DNA of 64,000 bases from Nocardioides sp. CFH 31398 (GCF_022436705.1 NZ_JAKUHT010000001.1:186001-250000), one strand, 5' to 3'. Counted from the first letter of the stretch, positions 7,887 to 17,885 are shown. Made by a program: numbers and translations. The notes: generated by a model from the letters alone, not told the origin.

Positions 7887-9668
7887 ATGACTCAGATCAC
7901 TCGGGGGACCACCCGGCGTCTGGGGGCCGGCCTGCTGGCCGGTCTCCTGGGCGCCGCGCTCGCGGCGGGCGTCACCGCCCCGGCCTCGGCCACGCCGGAC
8001 GAGGGCGGCGGTGCCGACGCCCTCACCTTCGAGGCTCCGACGACGCGCGAGCCGTCCCAGACCGCGGCTGCCCGTGCCGCCGCGAAGGGTGTGGGGCAGG
8101 CCCGCACGCCGCGGATCCGGTGGCGCGACTGCCGCGGGTTCGGCGGGCCCCGTGCCCGGTGCGCGACCGTGCAGGTCCCGCTCGACTACGACCGGCCGCG
8201 GGGCGCCACCACCCCGCTGGCGGTGCTGAAGTGGCGCGCCCGGCAGCCGGAGAACCGCATCGGCAGCCTCTTCGTGAACCCCGGCGGTCCGGGCGGGCCC
8301 GCCCGGGGCTTCGCCACCTACGCCGGCCGGCTGATCAGCCCCGCCGTGGACCGCCGGTTCGACGTCATCGGCATCGACCCCCGCGGGGTCGGCGCCAGCC
8401 GCACGGCCGCGTGCCGCGGGACGGCGGACACCGCCCCGTTCTCGTCGTTCGCCTACCCGGTCACGGACCGCGAGGTTCGCCGCCAGCTGCGCGCCGACGA
8501 CGCGCTGCGCAGCCTGTGCGACCAGGGCGCCACGACGATCGTCGACCACGCCACGACGGCCGACAACGCCCGCGACATGGAGCTCGTGCGCCGCGCGCTG
8601 GGCGAGGGGGACCTCAACTACTACGGCGTCTCCTACGGCAGCTACCTCGGCCAGACGTACGCCGCGCTGTTCCCGGGTCGCATCCGTGCGCTCGCGGTCG
8701 ACGCCATCCTCGACCCGATCGCCTGGTCGACGGGCCCGAGCTCGGGTCCGCTGCGGCCCTTCACCTGGCGGCTCCGCAGCGGTCAGGGCGCCTACCGTGC
8801 GCTGACGACGGCCTTCGCCGAGTGCGACCGCGTCGGTCGGTCCCGCTGCGACCTGGCGCCGTCGTCCGCGACGAAGTGGCGCGAGCTGCTCCGCGCGGCC
8901 CGCGACGGCGAGATCGTCTTCCCCGGTGAGCCCGGCGAGCCGGGTGGCCGGCTCCGGGAGTCCGACATCGTCGCGACCACCCTGTCCGTGATGTACGACC
9001 AGAGCGCCTTCGACGGCTACTTCACCGAGCTGGCCGAGCTGCACGCCACCTTCGTGGAGGGCGACGGCGCGCGGCGCGGCTCCGAGGCCGCGGCCCGCGC
9101 CGCCGAGAGCTGGGAGGAGTGGGAGGAGGTCCGCGAGGAGCGCGAGGAGCGCGGCCCGTACACGACCCCGGCCGTGTCCGCGCCGGCTTCCGGGGTGGCG
9201 GCCTCCCCGCTCGCCGCGGCCGCCCGTCGCTACCGGGTCGGCGTCGCCTTCCAGGCCGTCGGCTGCAGCGACACCCGCAACCCCCGCGACCCGCAGGCCT
9301 GGGTGGAGGCGGCAGAGGCCACCGGCCCGTCGCCGTGGTTCGGCCCGCTGTGGACGTGGGCGTCCTCGCCGTGCGCGAAGCAGGGCATCGGCGACGGCTC
9401 GGACGCGTTCCGCGGCGGCTGGTACACCCGGACCTCGACGCCGCTGCTCATCGTGGGCAACAACTACGACCCGGCCACCTCGGTGCGGGGCGCCCGCCGC
9501 GCCAACAAGGTGTTCACCGGTTCGGCGTTCCTGTTCTACGACGGCTACGGCCACGGCAACCTGGGCAGCTCGAGCTGCGTGACCGAGGCGTACCGGCAGT
9601 ACTTCATCCACCGCAAGCCGGTCCGGAACGGCAGCACCTGCCAGCCGGACCAGCGGCTGTTCCGCTAG
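7887..9668 (+). CDS. Secreted alpha/beta hydrolase, TAP-like peptidase family
   Basis: This is a predicted exported serine hydrolase/aminopeptidase of the tripeptidyl-aminopeptidase (SlpD/SlpE-like) group, 593 residues. It has an N-terminal signal peptide with a TRR pair, a hydrophobic core and an APASA cleavage site near residue 35. The oxyanion segment is NPGGPGGP (131-138), IDPRGVGAS follows at 163-171, and the nucleophile is S249 in GVSYGS. The C-terminal TAP-like domain carries VGNNYDPATS with the acid and GYGHGNL with the catalytic His. An acidic stretch near residue 411 (SWEEWEEVREEREERG) is a lid insertion. Related enzymes act on short peptides or esters; the substrate here is unknown. 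Confidence 0.88.
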   Translation: MTQITRGTTRRLGAGLLAGLLGAALAAGVTAPASATPDEGGGADALTFEAPTTREPSQTAAARAAAKGVGQARTPRIRWRDCRGFGGPRARCATVQVPLDYDRPRGATTPLAVLKWRARQPENRIGSLFVNPGGPGGPARGFATYAGRLISPAVDRRFDVIGIDPRGVGASRTAACRGTADTAPFSSFAYPVTDREVRRQLRADDALRSLCDQGATTIVDHATTADNARDMELVRRALGEGDLNYYGVSYGSYLGQTYAALFPGRIRALAVDAILDPIAWSTGPSSGPLRPFTWRLRSGQGAYRALTTAFAECDRVGRSRCDLAPSSATKWRELLRAARDGEIVFPGEPGEPGGRLRESDIVATTLSVMYDQSAFDGYFTELAELHATFVEGDGARRGSEAAARAAESWEEWEEVREEREERGPYTTPAVSAPASGVAASPLAAAARRYRVGVAFQAVGCSDTRNPRDPQAWVEAAEATGPSPWFGPLWTWASSPCAKQGIGDGSDAFRGGWYTRTSTPLLIVGNNYDPATSVRGARRANKVFTGSAFLFYDGYGHGNLGSSSCVTEAYRQYFIHRKPVRNGSTCQPDQRLFR

Positions 9669-9713
9669 GCGGGGGAGGGGCGGCGGCGCGGAGCGGTCTG
9701 AGAGGCTTGCGGC

Positions 9714-10127
9714 ATGCCGCACGTCGACCTGATGGCCGGGCCGCCGCCCACCCACCTGCCCGTTGATCCCGCCGCCGAGCTCATCGAGGCGGGGGAGTCG
9801 CCGGAGCAGGTCGTCCGGGAGCACCCGGCGTCCCCGCTCGCCTGGGCGACGCTCGCCCAGTCGGCCAAGGACGCCGGCGCCGACGACGTGACCGTGTACG
9901 CCTACGCCCGGGTCGGCTACCACCGCAGCCTCGACCTCCTGCGCCGCAACGGCTGGAAGGGTCACGGGCCGGTGCCGTGGGAGCACGAGCCCAACCGCGG
10001 GTTCCTGCGCTGCATGGCCCTGCTCGCGCTCGCCGCCCGCGACATCGGCGAGACCGACGAGTGGAACCGCTGTGCCGACTTCCTCGCCGAGACCAGCCGC
10101 CCGGCGTACGACGCCCTGCTGGGCTGA
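9714..10127 (+). CDS. DUF3151 protein
   Basis: This 137-residue cytoplasmic protein belongs to the actinobacterial DUF3151 family (Rv0360c type). Diagnostic segments are VVREHPASPLAWATLA, AYARVGYHRSLDLLRRNGWKGHG and FLRCMALLALAARDIGETDEWNRC. The predicted structure is helical and TPR-like; the function is unknown. Its conserved place close to fba and purA suggests a housekeeping role. It ends 38 bases before the LysRS-like gene. Confidence 0.88.
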   Translation: MPHVDLMAGPPPTHLPVDPAAELIEAGESPEQVVREHPASPLAWATLAQSAKDAGADDVTVYAYARVGYHRSLDLLRRNGWKGHGPVPWEHEPNRGFLRCMALLALAARDIGETDEWNRCADFLAETSRPAYDALLG

Positions 10128-10152
10128 GACCGCGGGCGCCGGGGCCGACCGG

Positions 10153-10158
10153 TAGTTT
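10153..10158 (+). promoter_or_regulatory. -10-like TAGTTT before the LysRS-like gene
   Basis: The hexamer ends 7 bases before the GTG at 10166 and no Shine-Dalgarno lies between them. This supports that start over a longer frame. Confidence 0.5.
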
Positions 10159-10165
10159 CGCCCGC

Positions 10166-11725
10166 GTGACCGACACCCCCGCAGAGCCCACCACGGACGA
10201 GGTCGACGACACCCCCGAGCAGATCCGGGTCCGTCGCGACAAGCGGGCGCGGCTGCTGGAGTCGGGCCGCGAGGCCTACCCCGTCACCGTCGAGCGCACC
10301 CACTCCCTGCGCGAGGTCCGGGAGCGGTGGGACGGCCTCGAGACCGGCGAGGAGACCCAGGACGTGGTCTCCGTCGCCGCGCGCGTGGTGTTCGTGCGCA
10401 ACACCGGCAAGCTCTGCTTCGCCACCCTCCAGGAGGGTCTCGGCGCCGCGGTCGGCGACGACCTCGCCCCCCGTCTGCAGGTCATGCTGAGCCTCGCCGA
10501 GGTCGGGGAGGAGTCCCTCGCGGCGTGGAAGGCCGAGGTCGACCTCGGCGACCACGTCTCGGTCACCGGTCGCGTCATCCGCTCCCGCCGCGGCGAGCTG
10601 TCGGTGATGGCGAGCAGCTGGACGATGGCCTCGAAGGCCCTGCGACCCCTCCCGGTGCTGCACCGCGAGCTGTCGGAGGAGGTCCGGGTCCGGCAGCGCT
10701 ACGCCGACCTCATCGTCCGCGACGAGGCCCGCTCGATGGTCCGCACCCGCGCGGCCGCCGTCCGCGCCGTGCGCCGGACCCTCGAGGTCGACGGCTACCT
10801 CGAGATCGAGACGCCCGTCCTCCAGCTCATCCACGGGGGAGCGGCGGCACGTCCGTTCCGCACCCACATGAACGCCTTCGACCAGCCGATGACGCTGCGC
10901 ATCGCCCTCGAGCTGAACCTCAAGAAGGCCGTGGTCGGCGGCGTCGACCGCGTCTTCGAGATCGGCCGCATCTTCCGCAACGAGGGCGTCGACGCGACCC
11001 ACAGCCCCGAGTTCACGATGCTCGAGGCCTACCAGGCGTGGGGCGACCAGCACACGATGGCGGACCTGACCAAGCGGCTGTTCCTCGCCGTCGCGGACGC
11101 CGTCTCGCCGGACGGCTCCCACACCATCGAGACACCCGCCGGTGTCGTCGACCTGGACGGCGAGTGGCGCTGGCTGCCCGTCTACACCGGCGTCTCGGAG
11201 GCCGTCGGCGAGGAGGTCACCCCGGACACGTCCGCCGAGCGGCTCCGCGCGCTCGCCGAGGCCCACGACGTCGAGGTCGACCCCGCCTGGGGCGCCGAGA
11301 AGCTGGTGCTCGAGCTGCTCGGCGAGCTGGTCGAGCCGACCCTGCTGCAGCCGACCTTCCTGTGCGACTACCCGCCGTCCGCGCAGCCGCTGGCGCGACG
11401 CCACCGCAGCGAGCCCCGCCTCATCGAGGCGTGGGACCTCATCGTGGCCGGCGTCGAGCGGGGCACGGCGTTCTCGGAGCTCGTCGACCCCGTCGTCCAG
11501 CGCGAGGTGCTCGAGGCCCAGTCGCTGCTGGCGGCCGGCGGCGACCCCGAGGCGATGGTGCTCGACGAGGACTTCCTGCGTGCCCTCGAGTACGGCGCCC
11601 CGCCCATGGGCGGCATGGGCCTCGGCATCGACCGGCTCCTCGCGCTCTTCACGGGCTCCGCCGAGCGCGCGACCGGCGTCCGCGACACGATCCTCTTCCC
11701 CCACCTCCGGCCGGAGGGCCGCTAG
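10166..11725 (+). CDS. Class II lysyl-tRNA synthetase paralogue with altered substrate pocket
   Basis: The 519-residue protein has the full class II LysRS layout: an OB-fold anticodon-binding domain (about 65-160), motif 1, motif 2 with FEIGRIFRNEG (265-274) and THSPEFTMLEAYQ, and motif 3 with GMGLGIDRLLAL (484-494). Two positions that are near-invariant in LysRS differ. The ELYLKR segment reads ELNLKK (N251 for Tyr), and the SELNDP segment reads SELVDP (V440 for Asn). These residues line the lysine-binding pocket in known structures, so this may charge a different substrate or act outside translation. Genuine LysRS should be encoded elsewhere if this is a paralogue. The gene follows DUF3151. 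Confidence 0.8.
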   Translation: MTDTPAEPTTDEVDDTPEQIRVRRDKRARLLESGREAYPVTVERTHSLREVRERWDGLETGEETQDVVSVAARVVFVRNTGKLCFATLQEGLGAAVGDDLAPRLQVMLSLAEVGEESLAAWKAEVDLGDHVSVTGRVIRSRRGELSVMASSWTMASKALRPLPVLHRELSEEVRVRQRYADLIVRDEARSMVRTRAAAVRAVRRTLEVDGYLEIETPVLQLIHGGAAARPFRTHMNAFDQPMTLRIALELNLKKAVVGGVDRVFEIGRIFRNEGVDATHSPEFTMLEAYQAWGDQHTMADLTKRLFLAVADAVSPDGSHTIETPAGVVDLDGEWRWLPVYTGVSEAVGEEVTPDTSAERLRALAEAHDVEVDPAWGAEKLVLELLGELVEPTLLQPTFLCDYPPSAQPLARRHRSEPRLIEAWDLIVAGVERGTAFSELVDPVVQREVLEAQSLLAAGGDPEAMVLDEDFLRALEYGAPPMGGMGLGIDRLLALFTGSAERATGVRDTILFPHLRPEGR

Positions 11726-11790
11726 CCGGCGTGCCGGGACGTCCGCGTGGCGGGCGATGAGTCCGGGGCCCACGGCCGGTCCTCCTGGGC

Positions 11791-12435
11791 ATGACCTCGT
11801 TGCTGCGCGTCCACAACCTGACCGTCTCCGCCGACGGGTTCGGCGCGGGCGAGGGACAGAGCCTCGAGCGCCCGTTCGGCTACGCCGACCCGGGGGAGAT
11901 GTTCGCCTGGGCCGGCGCCACCGCGAGCTGGCCGAACCGCACCGACCCGGGAGGCAGCCGCGGGCTGGACGACTACATGACGCGGGACTTCGGCCGGGAC
12001 ATCGGCGCCGAGATCATGGGCCGGGGGAAGTTCGGGCCGCAGACGGGCCCCTGGGAGGACCTGGACTGGCAGGGGTGGTGGGGGGACGAACCGCCCTTCG
12101 GGACCCCGGTGCTCGTGCTGACGCACCACCCGCGGCCCTCCTTCACGCTCGGCGCCACCACCTTCCACTTCACCGACGCCGCCCCCGCGGTGGCGCTGGA
12201 GCAGGCCCGGGCCGCAGCCGGCGGCGGGGACGTCCGGCTCGGGGGTGGGCCGACGACGGTCCGGTCCTTCCTGGACGCCGGCCTCGTCGACACCCTCCAC
12301 GTCGCGGAGTGCCCCGACGTCCGGCTCGGACGGGGGTCACGGCTGTGGACCTCACCCGACGAGCTCGAGGACCGCTACCACCACGAGGCCGTGCCGAGCC
12401 CGAGCGGCGTCGTCCACCACCTGTTCTGGCGATGA
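11791..12435 (+). CDS. Dihydrofolate reductase / RibD C-terminal-like protein
   Basis: This 214-residue NADPH-dependent reductase-fold protein belongs to the RibD_C/DHFR superfamily. It begins with the typical LLRVHNLTVSADGF strand-turn, has IMGRGKFGP near residue 75, VLVLTHHPRP around 110, and the cofactor-binding GGGDVRLGGGPTTVRSFLDAGLVD near 148-171. Such stand-alone proteins are common in actinobacteria and their substrate is usually unknown. It starts 65 bases after the LysRS-like gene. Confidence 0.85.
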   Translation: MTSLLRVHNLTVSADGFGAGEGQSLERPFGYADPGEMFAWAGATASWPNRTDPGGSRGLDDYMTRDFGRDIGAEIMGRGKFGPQTGPWEDLDWQGWWGDEPPFGTPVLVLTHHPRPSFTLGATTFHFTDAAPAVALEQARAAAGGGDVRLGGGPTTVRSFLDAGLVDTLHVAECPDVRLGRGSRLWTSPDELEDRYHHEAVPSPSGVVHHLFWR

Positions 12436-12530
12436 CCCGGCGCGCCGGACGGTGCGCAGAGGTGGCGGCCCGGCGATTCACCACACCGTCGGAGAAGTGA
12501 AGGCAGGAACCTGCCAGTAGGTGGTGAGGG

Positions 12531-12575
12531 CAAAGAAAAGGCGCCGGAGCCGTCCCTGCTGGCGACTCCGACGCC
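12531..12575 (-). terminator. Rho-independent terminator reading on the minus strand
   Basis: On the minus strand the arms GGCGTCGGAGTC (complement of 12564-12575) and GGCTCCGGCGCC (complement of 12540-12551) pair over 12 positions with two G-U wobbles and a 12-base loop. TTTTCTTTG follows directly. The tract is correct only for minus-strand transcription, although no minus-strand gene lies close upstream of it. Confidence 0.6.
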
Positions 12576-12730
12576 TGTGCGCCGTGGCGATCCCATCCCC
12601 CGATGTCGACCACCTGACGTCCAGTCTCATCCCCCGCGGTGTGACCGGACATGTCGGCGTTGACGTAATTGTTCCACCCCATGCACTCTGTGAACTGGCT
12701 CAGAAAGGCCGCTGTCACTAAGTTGCCACC
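12576..12730 (-). ncRNA. Candidate small untranslated RNA ending at the minus-strand terminator
   Basis: This 155-base stretch between the DHFR-like gene and the LuxR-type gene is less GC-rich than its surroundings and carries no credible gene. It is followed on the minus strand by an intrinsic terminator, so something is probably transcribed leftward. The motif CATCCCCCG occurs twice (12594-12602 and 12628-12636), 34 bases apart. A possible minus-strand promoter is TTCACA with a 17-base spacer and CAATTA. It could instead be a long leader or antisense end linked to the divergent regulator. The RNA itself is inferred. Confidence 0.3.
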
Positions 12731-13720
12731 ATGAGCGCGTCCCGGCAGCCGGTCCTCTCGGCCATCGGGGTGCCCGCCGCCGCTCAGCAGACGTACGAGC
12801 GGGTGCTCGGGCTGAGCGGCTCGCCGGTCGAGGTCATCGCCGGTGTCCTGGACGTCCCGGTCGGGGCGGCGCTGCGCGAGCTGGCGCCGCTGGCGGCCTG
12901 CGGGGCGGTCGTGGTGCAGGGCGACCTGGTCGTCGTCCGCACCCCCAGCGAGGTCGTGCACCACCTCCTGGCCGGCTGGGTGCGCGACCACGCGGGCGAG
13001 CAGCAGCGTCTCGAGGCCCTGACCGGCGCCATGGGCGCCCTGAACGCCTCCACGAGCCGTCCCGACGCCCGGGCCCAGGACGTCGTCGGTGCCCTGGACG
13101 GCGAGGTCTCCCGCGGGGGCAACCCGGTCGCGCTGCTCAAGGACCTCATCGAGCGGAGCACGGGCGACCTGCTGTGGTTCCGGCCCGACCAGTTCCGCCG
13201 GCCCCGGGAGGACGCGATGGCGGAGATCGTCGGCGCCGCGGTCCGGGGCGGTCGGTCGTCCCGGGCCCTCTACCCCGCCCGGGCGCTGCACGAGGCCCCC
13301 GACACCCTGCGTCGCCGCGCCGAGGTGGGGGAGGAGATCCGCATCGTCGCCGACCTCCCGACCCGGATGATCGTCATCGGCGGCACGCACGCCGTCCTGC
13401 CCGAGCCGCTCGGCCGCGTCGACGAGCCCCGGCTGCTGGTGCGGCAGCTGTCGGTGGTGCAGGCGTGCTCCCTGCTCTTCGACGCCTACTGGGATCGGGC
13501 GCTGCCCGCCCCGGGCCTGGAGCGCGGGGTGGCGCGACCCGACCTGCGACGGTTCGTGGTGCAGCAGCTCGCCGCCGGGGTCCAGGACGAGCAGATCGCC
13601 CGCGCGCTCGGCGTCAGCCTCCGCACGGTACGACGGCGCATCGCCGACATGATGGTCGAGCTGGGCGCCGACTCCCGCTTCCAGGCCGGGGTCGAGGCCG
13701 CCCGGCGCGGGTGGCTCTGA
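12731..13720 (+). CDS. LuxR-type helix-turn-helix transcriptional regulator
   Basis: This 329-residue protein has an N-terminal winged-helix-like region (about 15-75, with LGLSGSPVEVIAGVLDVPVGAALREL), a central helical/phospholipase-D-like region of unknown ligand, and a C-terminal LuxR HTH (about 270-325). The HTH is QQLAAGVQDEQIARALGVSLRTVRRRIADMM, the typical recognition helix. It has no receiver domain. Target genes are unknown; the divergent structured intergenic region is the obvious first candidate. A TTGACG at 12660-12665 could be its -35 box. Confidence 0.85.
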   Translation: MSASRQPVLSAIGVPAAAQQTYERVLGLSGSPVEVIAGVLDVPVGAALRELAPLAACGAVVVQGDLVVVRTPSEVVHHLLAGWVRDHAGEQQRLEALTGAMGALNASTSRPDARAQDVVGALDGEVSRGGNPVALLKDLIERSTGDLLWFRPDQFRRPREDAMAEIVGAAVRGGRSSRALYPARALHEAPDTLRRRAEVGEEIRIVADLPTRMIVIGGTHAVLPEPLGRVDEPRLLVRQLSVVQACSLLFDAYWDRALPAPGLERGVARPDLRRFVVQQLAAGVQDEQIARALGVSLRTVRRRIADMMVELGADSRFQAGVEAARRGWL

Positions 13721-13735
13721 GACGGCCCGGGGCCG

Positions 13736-14656
13736 TCAGGCGTGGGCCGGCACCAGCAGCGTGTACGCCGCGGGCTCGACCCGCCAGGACCGCGAGCGCT
13801 CCGGGCCGTAGATCTCGCCGTCCGCGGAGCAGTAGAACTCCTCGCCCGAGATGGTCACCCGGGTGCCGCGGCGGTAGACGACGTCCTCGCGGTCGGTGTG
13901 GCGGCGCCGCACCAGGTCGGCGACGTACCCGAAGCGGGCGAGGGGGCCGATCGCGCGGGAGACCATGACGTCGACCTTGCCGTCCGCCGCGTCGGCGGCG
14001 GGCGTCAGGCTGGTGCCGCCGCCGACGGTGGCGCCGTTGCCGACGGCGACCATCAGGGCGGGCTCGTCGAGGTCGTTGACCGTGACCCCGTCGACCTCGA
14101 CGTGGAGGCGCAGGAACGGGGGCTTGAACGCCGCCAGGGCCGCGCCGATGGGGTAGCCGAGCTTGCCCAGGTTGACCTTGCCCACGCCGATCACGCCCAG
14201 CCGCTTCTTCCAGCGGTCGCCGCGGCGGCTGGCCTGGGCACCGGCGCCGACGTGGACGTTGTTCACGACGACCTCGCCCACCTCGTCGACGATCAGGTCG
14301 GTCGGCCGACCGTGGCCGGCCAGGACCACCCGCGCGGCGTCCGCGGGCTCGAGGGGGATGCCGGCGTGGCGGGCGAAGTCGTTGCCGGTGCCGAGGGGCA
14401 GGATGCCCAGCGTGCTGCCGTGCAGCTCGTTGCGCCGGTAGAGCGCGGAGACCACGGCGTGCAGGCTGCCGTCGCCGCCGGCGACCACGATGCGGCGGGA
14501 GCCGGCGCGGTGCAGGACGCCGTCCAGCTCGCCGGGGCCGTCGGTCTCGGCGACCTCGACGGACGCGCTCGCCCGCAGGACGGACAGCGCCTGCTCGAGG
14601 TTCTCCTCGGCGGCGGTGCCCGCCCCCGAGTTCGTGATCACGAGCAGCGGCTCCAC
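13736..14656 (-). CDS. Diacylglycerol kinase family lipid kinase
   Basis: This is an ATP-dependent lipid or sphingoid-type kinase of the DAGK catalytic family, 306 residues. The nucleotide-binding GGDGS is at 60-64 and GILPLGTGNDFARH at 84-97. The C-terminal sheet domain has the family's ISGEEFYCSADGE segment. It probably recycles or modifies membrane lipids on the cytoplasmic face. The start is GTG at 14656. It is convergent with the LuxR-type gene and divergent from purA. Confidence 0.9.
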   Translation of the reverse strand: MEPLLVITNSGAGTAAEENLEQALSVLRASASVEVAETDGPGELDGVLHRAGSRRIVVAGGDGSLHAVVSALYRRNELHGSTLGILPLGTGNDFARHAGIPLEPADAARVVLAGHGRPTDLIVDEVGEVVVNNVHVGAGAQASRRGDRWKKRLGVIGVGKVNLGKLGYPIGAALAAFKPPFLRLHVEVDGVTVNDLDEPALMVAVGNGATVGGGTSLTPAADAADGKVDVMVSRAIGPLARFGYVADLVRRRHTDREDVVYRRGTRVTISGEEFYCSADGEIYGPERSRSWRVEPAAYTLLVPAHA

Positions 14657-14707
14657 CCGGCGACCCTAGCGGCACCCGCACCGGGCGGTCCGGTGCCCGG
14701 GGGCTGG

Positions 14708-16081
<1,374 letters not shown>

Positions 16082-16103
16082 GCCCGTCGTTCCGGCCCGG
16101 ACC

Positions 16104-17882
16104 TCACTGCGGGAGGAACGGGCGGTGGACGCTGCCGTCGAGCAGGCGCACGCTCGGCCGGGTGGGGCCGACCCCGAGTCGCACCTCGTCGGTCAGCGCG
16201 CGCAGGCCCGGCCCGCCGCGGGTCAGCACCTGCACGAGGAGCGCCCCGTCGTCGGCGACGCGGACGACGGCGAGGTCGTCGGCGCCGTCCCCGTCGGCGT
16301 CGGTGACGCCGGACGTCGGGACGTCACCCGGGCCGGGCAGCTCCCCGAGGTCGGGGCCGGGGCCGAGGGTGTCGCCGTCCAGCACGAACGACGTCACCGT
16401 CGCGCCCCCGGTGATCGGCACCAGGAGGACCTCGTCGGTGCCGTCGCCGTCGGTATCGGCGCCACGGAAGACGTGCAGCACGACCCCGCCGACCGTCCCC
16501 GACGGCGTCTGCCGACGGAACCGCGCGCCGTCGGAGACGAGGGGGACGAGGCTCACCTCGTCGGCGGCGGGGTCGCGGCGGACGAGGGCCAGGTCGTCGT
16601 CGCCGTCGCCGTCCAGGTCGGCGGGGACCAGCAGGTCGTCCGCCTGCGACCACGCCGGGTTCCGCGCCCACGGCCGGGCCGGCGACCGGGCGGCCCCACC
16701 CAGGTCGGCCACGCGGACCACGCCGTCGGGGCCGAGCAGCGCGGCCTCGTCGGCCCCGTCGCCGTCGTAGTCCCCGGCGACGGGGACCGCGCCCTGCCCG
16801 GCGTCCACCAGGGTGCCGGACCACCCGTCGTCCCCCCGCCCGGTCAGCACGAGGTCGGCGGGGTCGTCCCCGGGGGCCTGGTCGAGCAGCTCGAGGGTGC
16901 CGTCGCCGTCGGTGTCGGCGAGGAGGGGGAGCAGGTCGCCGACGGGCCCGACGCTGCTCTGCTGCAGCCCGTCGTCGGTGGAGCGCTGGACCGTCACCTC
17001 GGCCCGGCCGTCCCGTGCCCGGAACGCCGCCACGACGTCGCCGCGCCCGTCGCCGTCGACGTCCCCGGTGACGGCGCCCGCCGCCTCCGTCCCCGCCGCG
17101 CCCGAGCCCTCCTCGGAGGACGGGGTGTCCGGCGCGGAGGACGACGGTTCGCCGGGCGCGTCGGTGGAGCCGCCGGGGTCGCGGTCCGTGCCGGGCAGGA
17201 CGCCCGCGACGGCCGCCGCGCCGAGCGCCACCGCGAGGACGGTCACCACGACGAGCAGCAGCGGAACCCAGCGGCGGCGCCGTCGCCCTTCCGCCGGGTC
17301 GTGCGGACGCTCGGGGGCCGGGGCCACGGCGGCGGGGGACGCCTCCTCGGGCTCCACGGTCGTCCCGGGTGCCTCCTCGGCCGGGAGGGCACGAGGCACG
17401 GCGGCGGCGGCCGGGAGGAGCGTGAGCAGGTCGGCGCGCAGCGCCCCGGGGTCCCGGTGCCGCTTGCGGGGGTCCTCGGAGGTGGAGCGGGCCAGCACCC
17501 AGCGCAGGCCCCGGTCGAGGTTCCGCTCGGCCGTGCTCGTGCCGCCGGTGGGGGGCAGCGGCGCCTCGGGGTCGGTGCTGCCCGCCAGGCAGGCGCGCAG
17601 CAGCAGGCCGGCCGAGCGGACGTCGTCCGCGACCGTCCCGCTGCCACCGTCCGCCGGGTCCTCGAGCAGCACCGACAGCTCGGACGGCGGCCCGTCGACG
17701 TCGCCGGACACGAGCACCGCCGACACGTCGAGCGCCCCGTGGGCGTCGGTGCCGGTGCGGGCGGAGAGGGCGTCGGCGACGGACGCGACGATGGCCACCG
17801 CGGTCGCCGGGGGCAGGGGGCCGCGCTCGACCAGCCGGTCGAGTCGGACGGGCGCGTCGGCGCCGGTGGGTCGGCGTGGCAC
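16104..17882 (-). CDS. Membrane pseudokinase (C-lobe only) with FG-GAP/VCBS-type ectodomain
   Basis: The 592-residue protein looks like its two upstream neighbours minus the kinase N-lobe and active site. Residues 22-157 align with their C-lobe: PLPPATAVAIVASVADALS matches the helix before HRD, HGALDVSAVLVSGD replaces HRDVKPANVLLRD, LSVLLEDP replaces VYLCDFGI, VADDVRSAGLLLRACLAGS matches the DVYAAGCLLWACLTG helix, and RGLRWVLARSTSEDPRKR matches the C-terminal helix. The P-loop, catalytic Lys, HRD and DFG are all absent. A transmembrane helix (about 206-228) leads to a Ser/Pro linker and six DxDGDGxxD motifs. The GTG start lies 3 bases after the upstream kinase stop, so translation is coupled. 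It ends DGSVHRPF, like kinase A. It is probably a regulatory partner or decoy sensor. Confidence 0.8.
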   Translation of the reverse strand: MPRRPTGADAPVRLDRLVERGPLPPATAVAIVASVADALSARTGTDAHGALDVSAVLVSGDVDGPPSELSVLLEDPADGGSGTVADDVRSAGLLLRACLAGSTDPEAPLPPTGGTSTAERNLDRGLRWVLARSTSEDPRKRHRDPGALRADLLTLLPAAAAVPRALPAEEAPGTTVEPEEASPAAVAPAPERPHDPAEGRRRRRWVPLLLVVVTVLAVALGAAAVAGVLPGTDRDPGGSTDAPGEPSSSAPDTPSSEEGSGAAGTEAAGAVTGDVDGDGRGDVVAAFRARDGRAEVTVQRSTDDGLQQSSVGPVGDLLPLLADTDGDGTLELLDQAPGDDPADLVLTGRGDDGWSGTLVDAGQGAVPVAGDYDGDGADEAALLGPDGVVRVADLGGAARSPARPWARNPAWSQADDLLVPADLDGDGDDDLALVRRDPAADEVSLVPLVSDGARFRRQTPSGTVGGVVLHVFRGADTDGDGTDEVLLVPITGGATVTSFVLDGDTLGPGPDLGELPGPGDVPTSGVTDADGDGADDLAVVRVADDGALLVQVLTRGGPGLRALTDEVRLGVGPTRPSVRLLDGSVHRPFLPQ

Positions 17883-17885
17883 GGG

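Noticed and set aside
6537..9986. A 1149-codon open frame on the minus strand opposite fba and the secreted hydrolase
   Set aside because: It covers recognised plus-strand genes with catalytic motifs and has no motif of its own; it is a shadow frame.
12376..12690. A small minus-strand peptide frame beginning MGWNNYVNADMSG near 12683
   Set aside because: The frame runs through the terminator and into the antisense of the DHFR-like gene, with no ribosome binding site and no stop near the hairpin.
12576..12730. 6C RNA or other known riboswitch in the gap before the LuxR-type gene
   Set aside because: The C-runs are five long and do not sit in two clean hairpin loops, and the terminator is on the other strand. 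I could not fit any known RNA family, so only a generic candidate RNA is reported.
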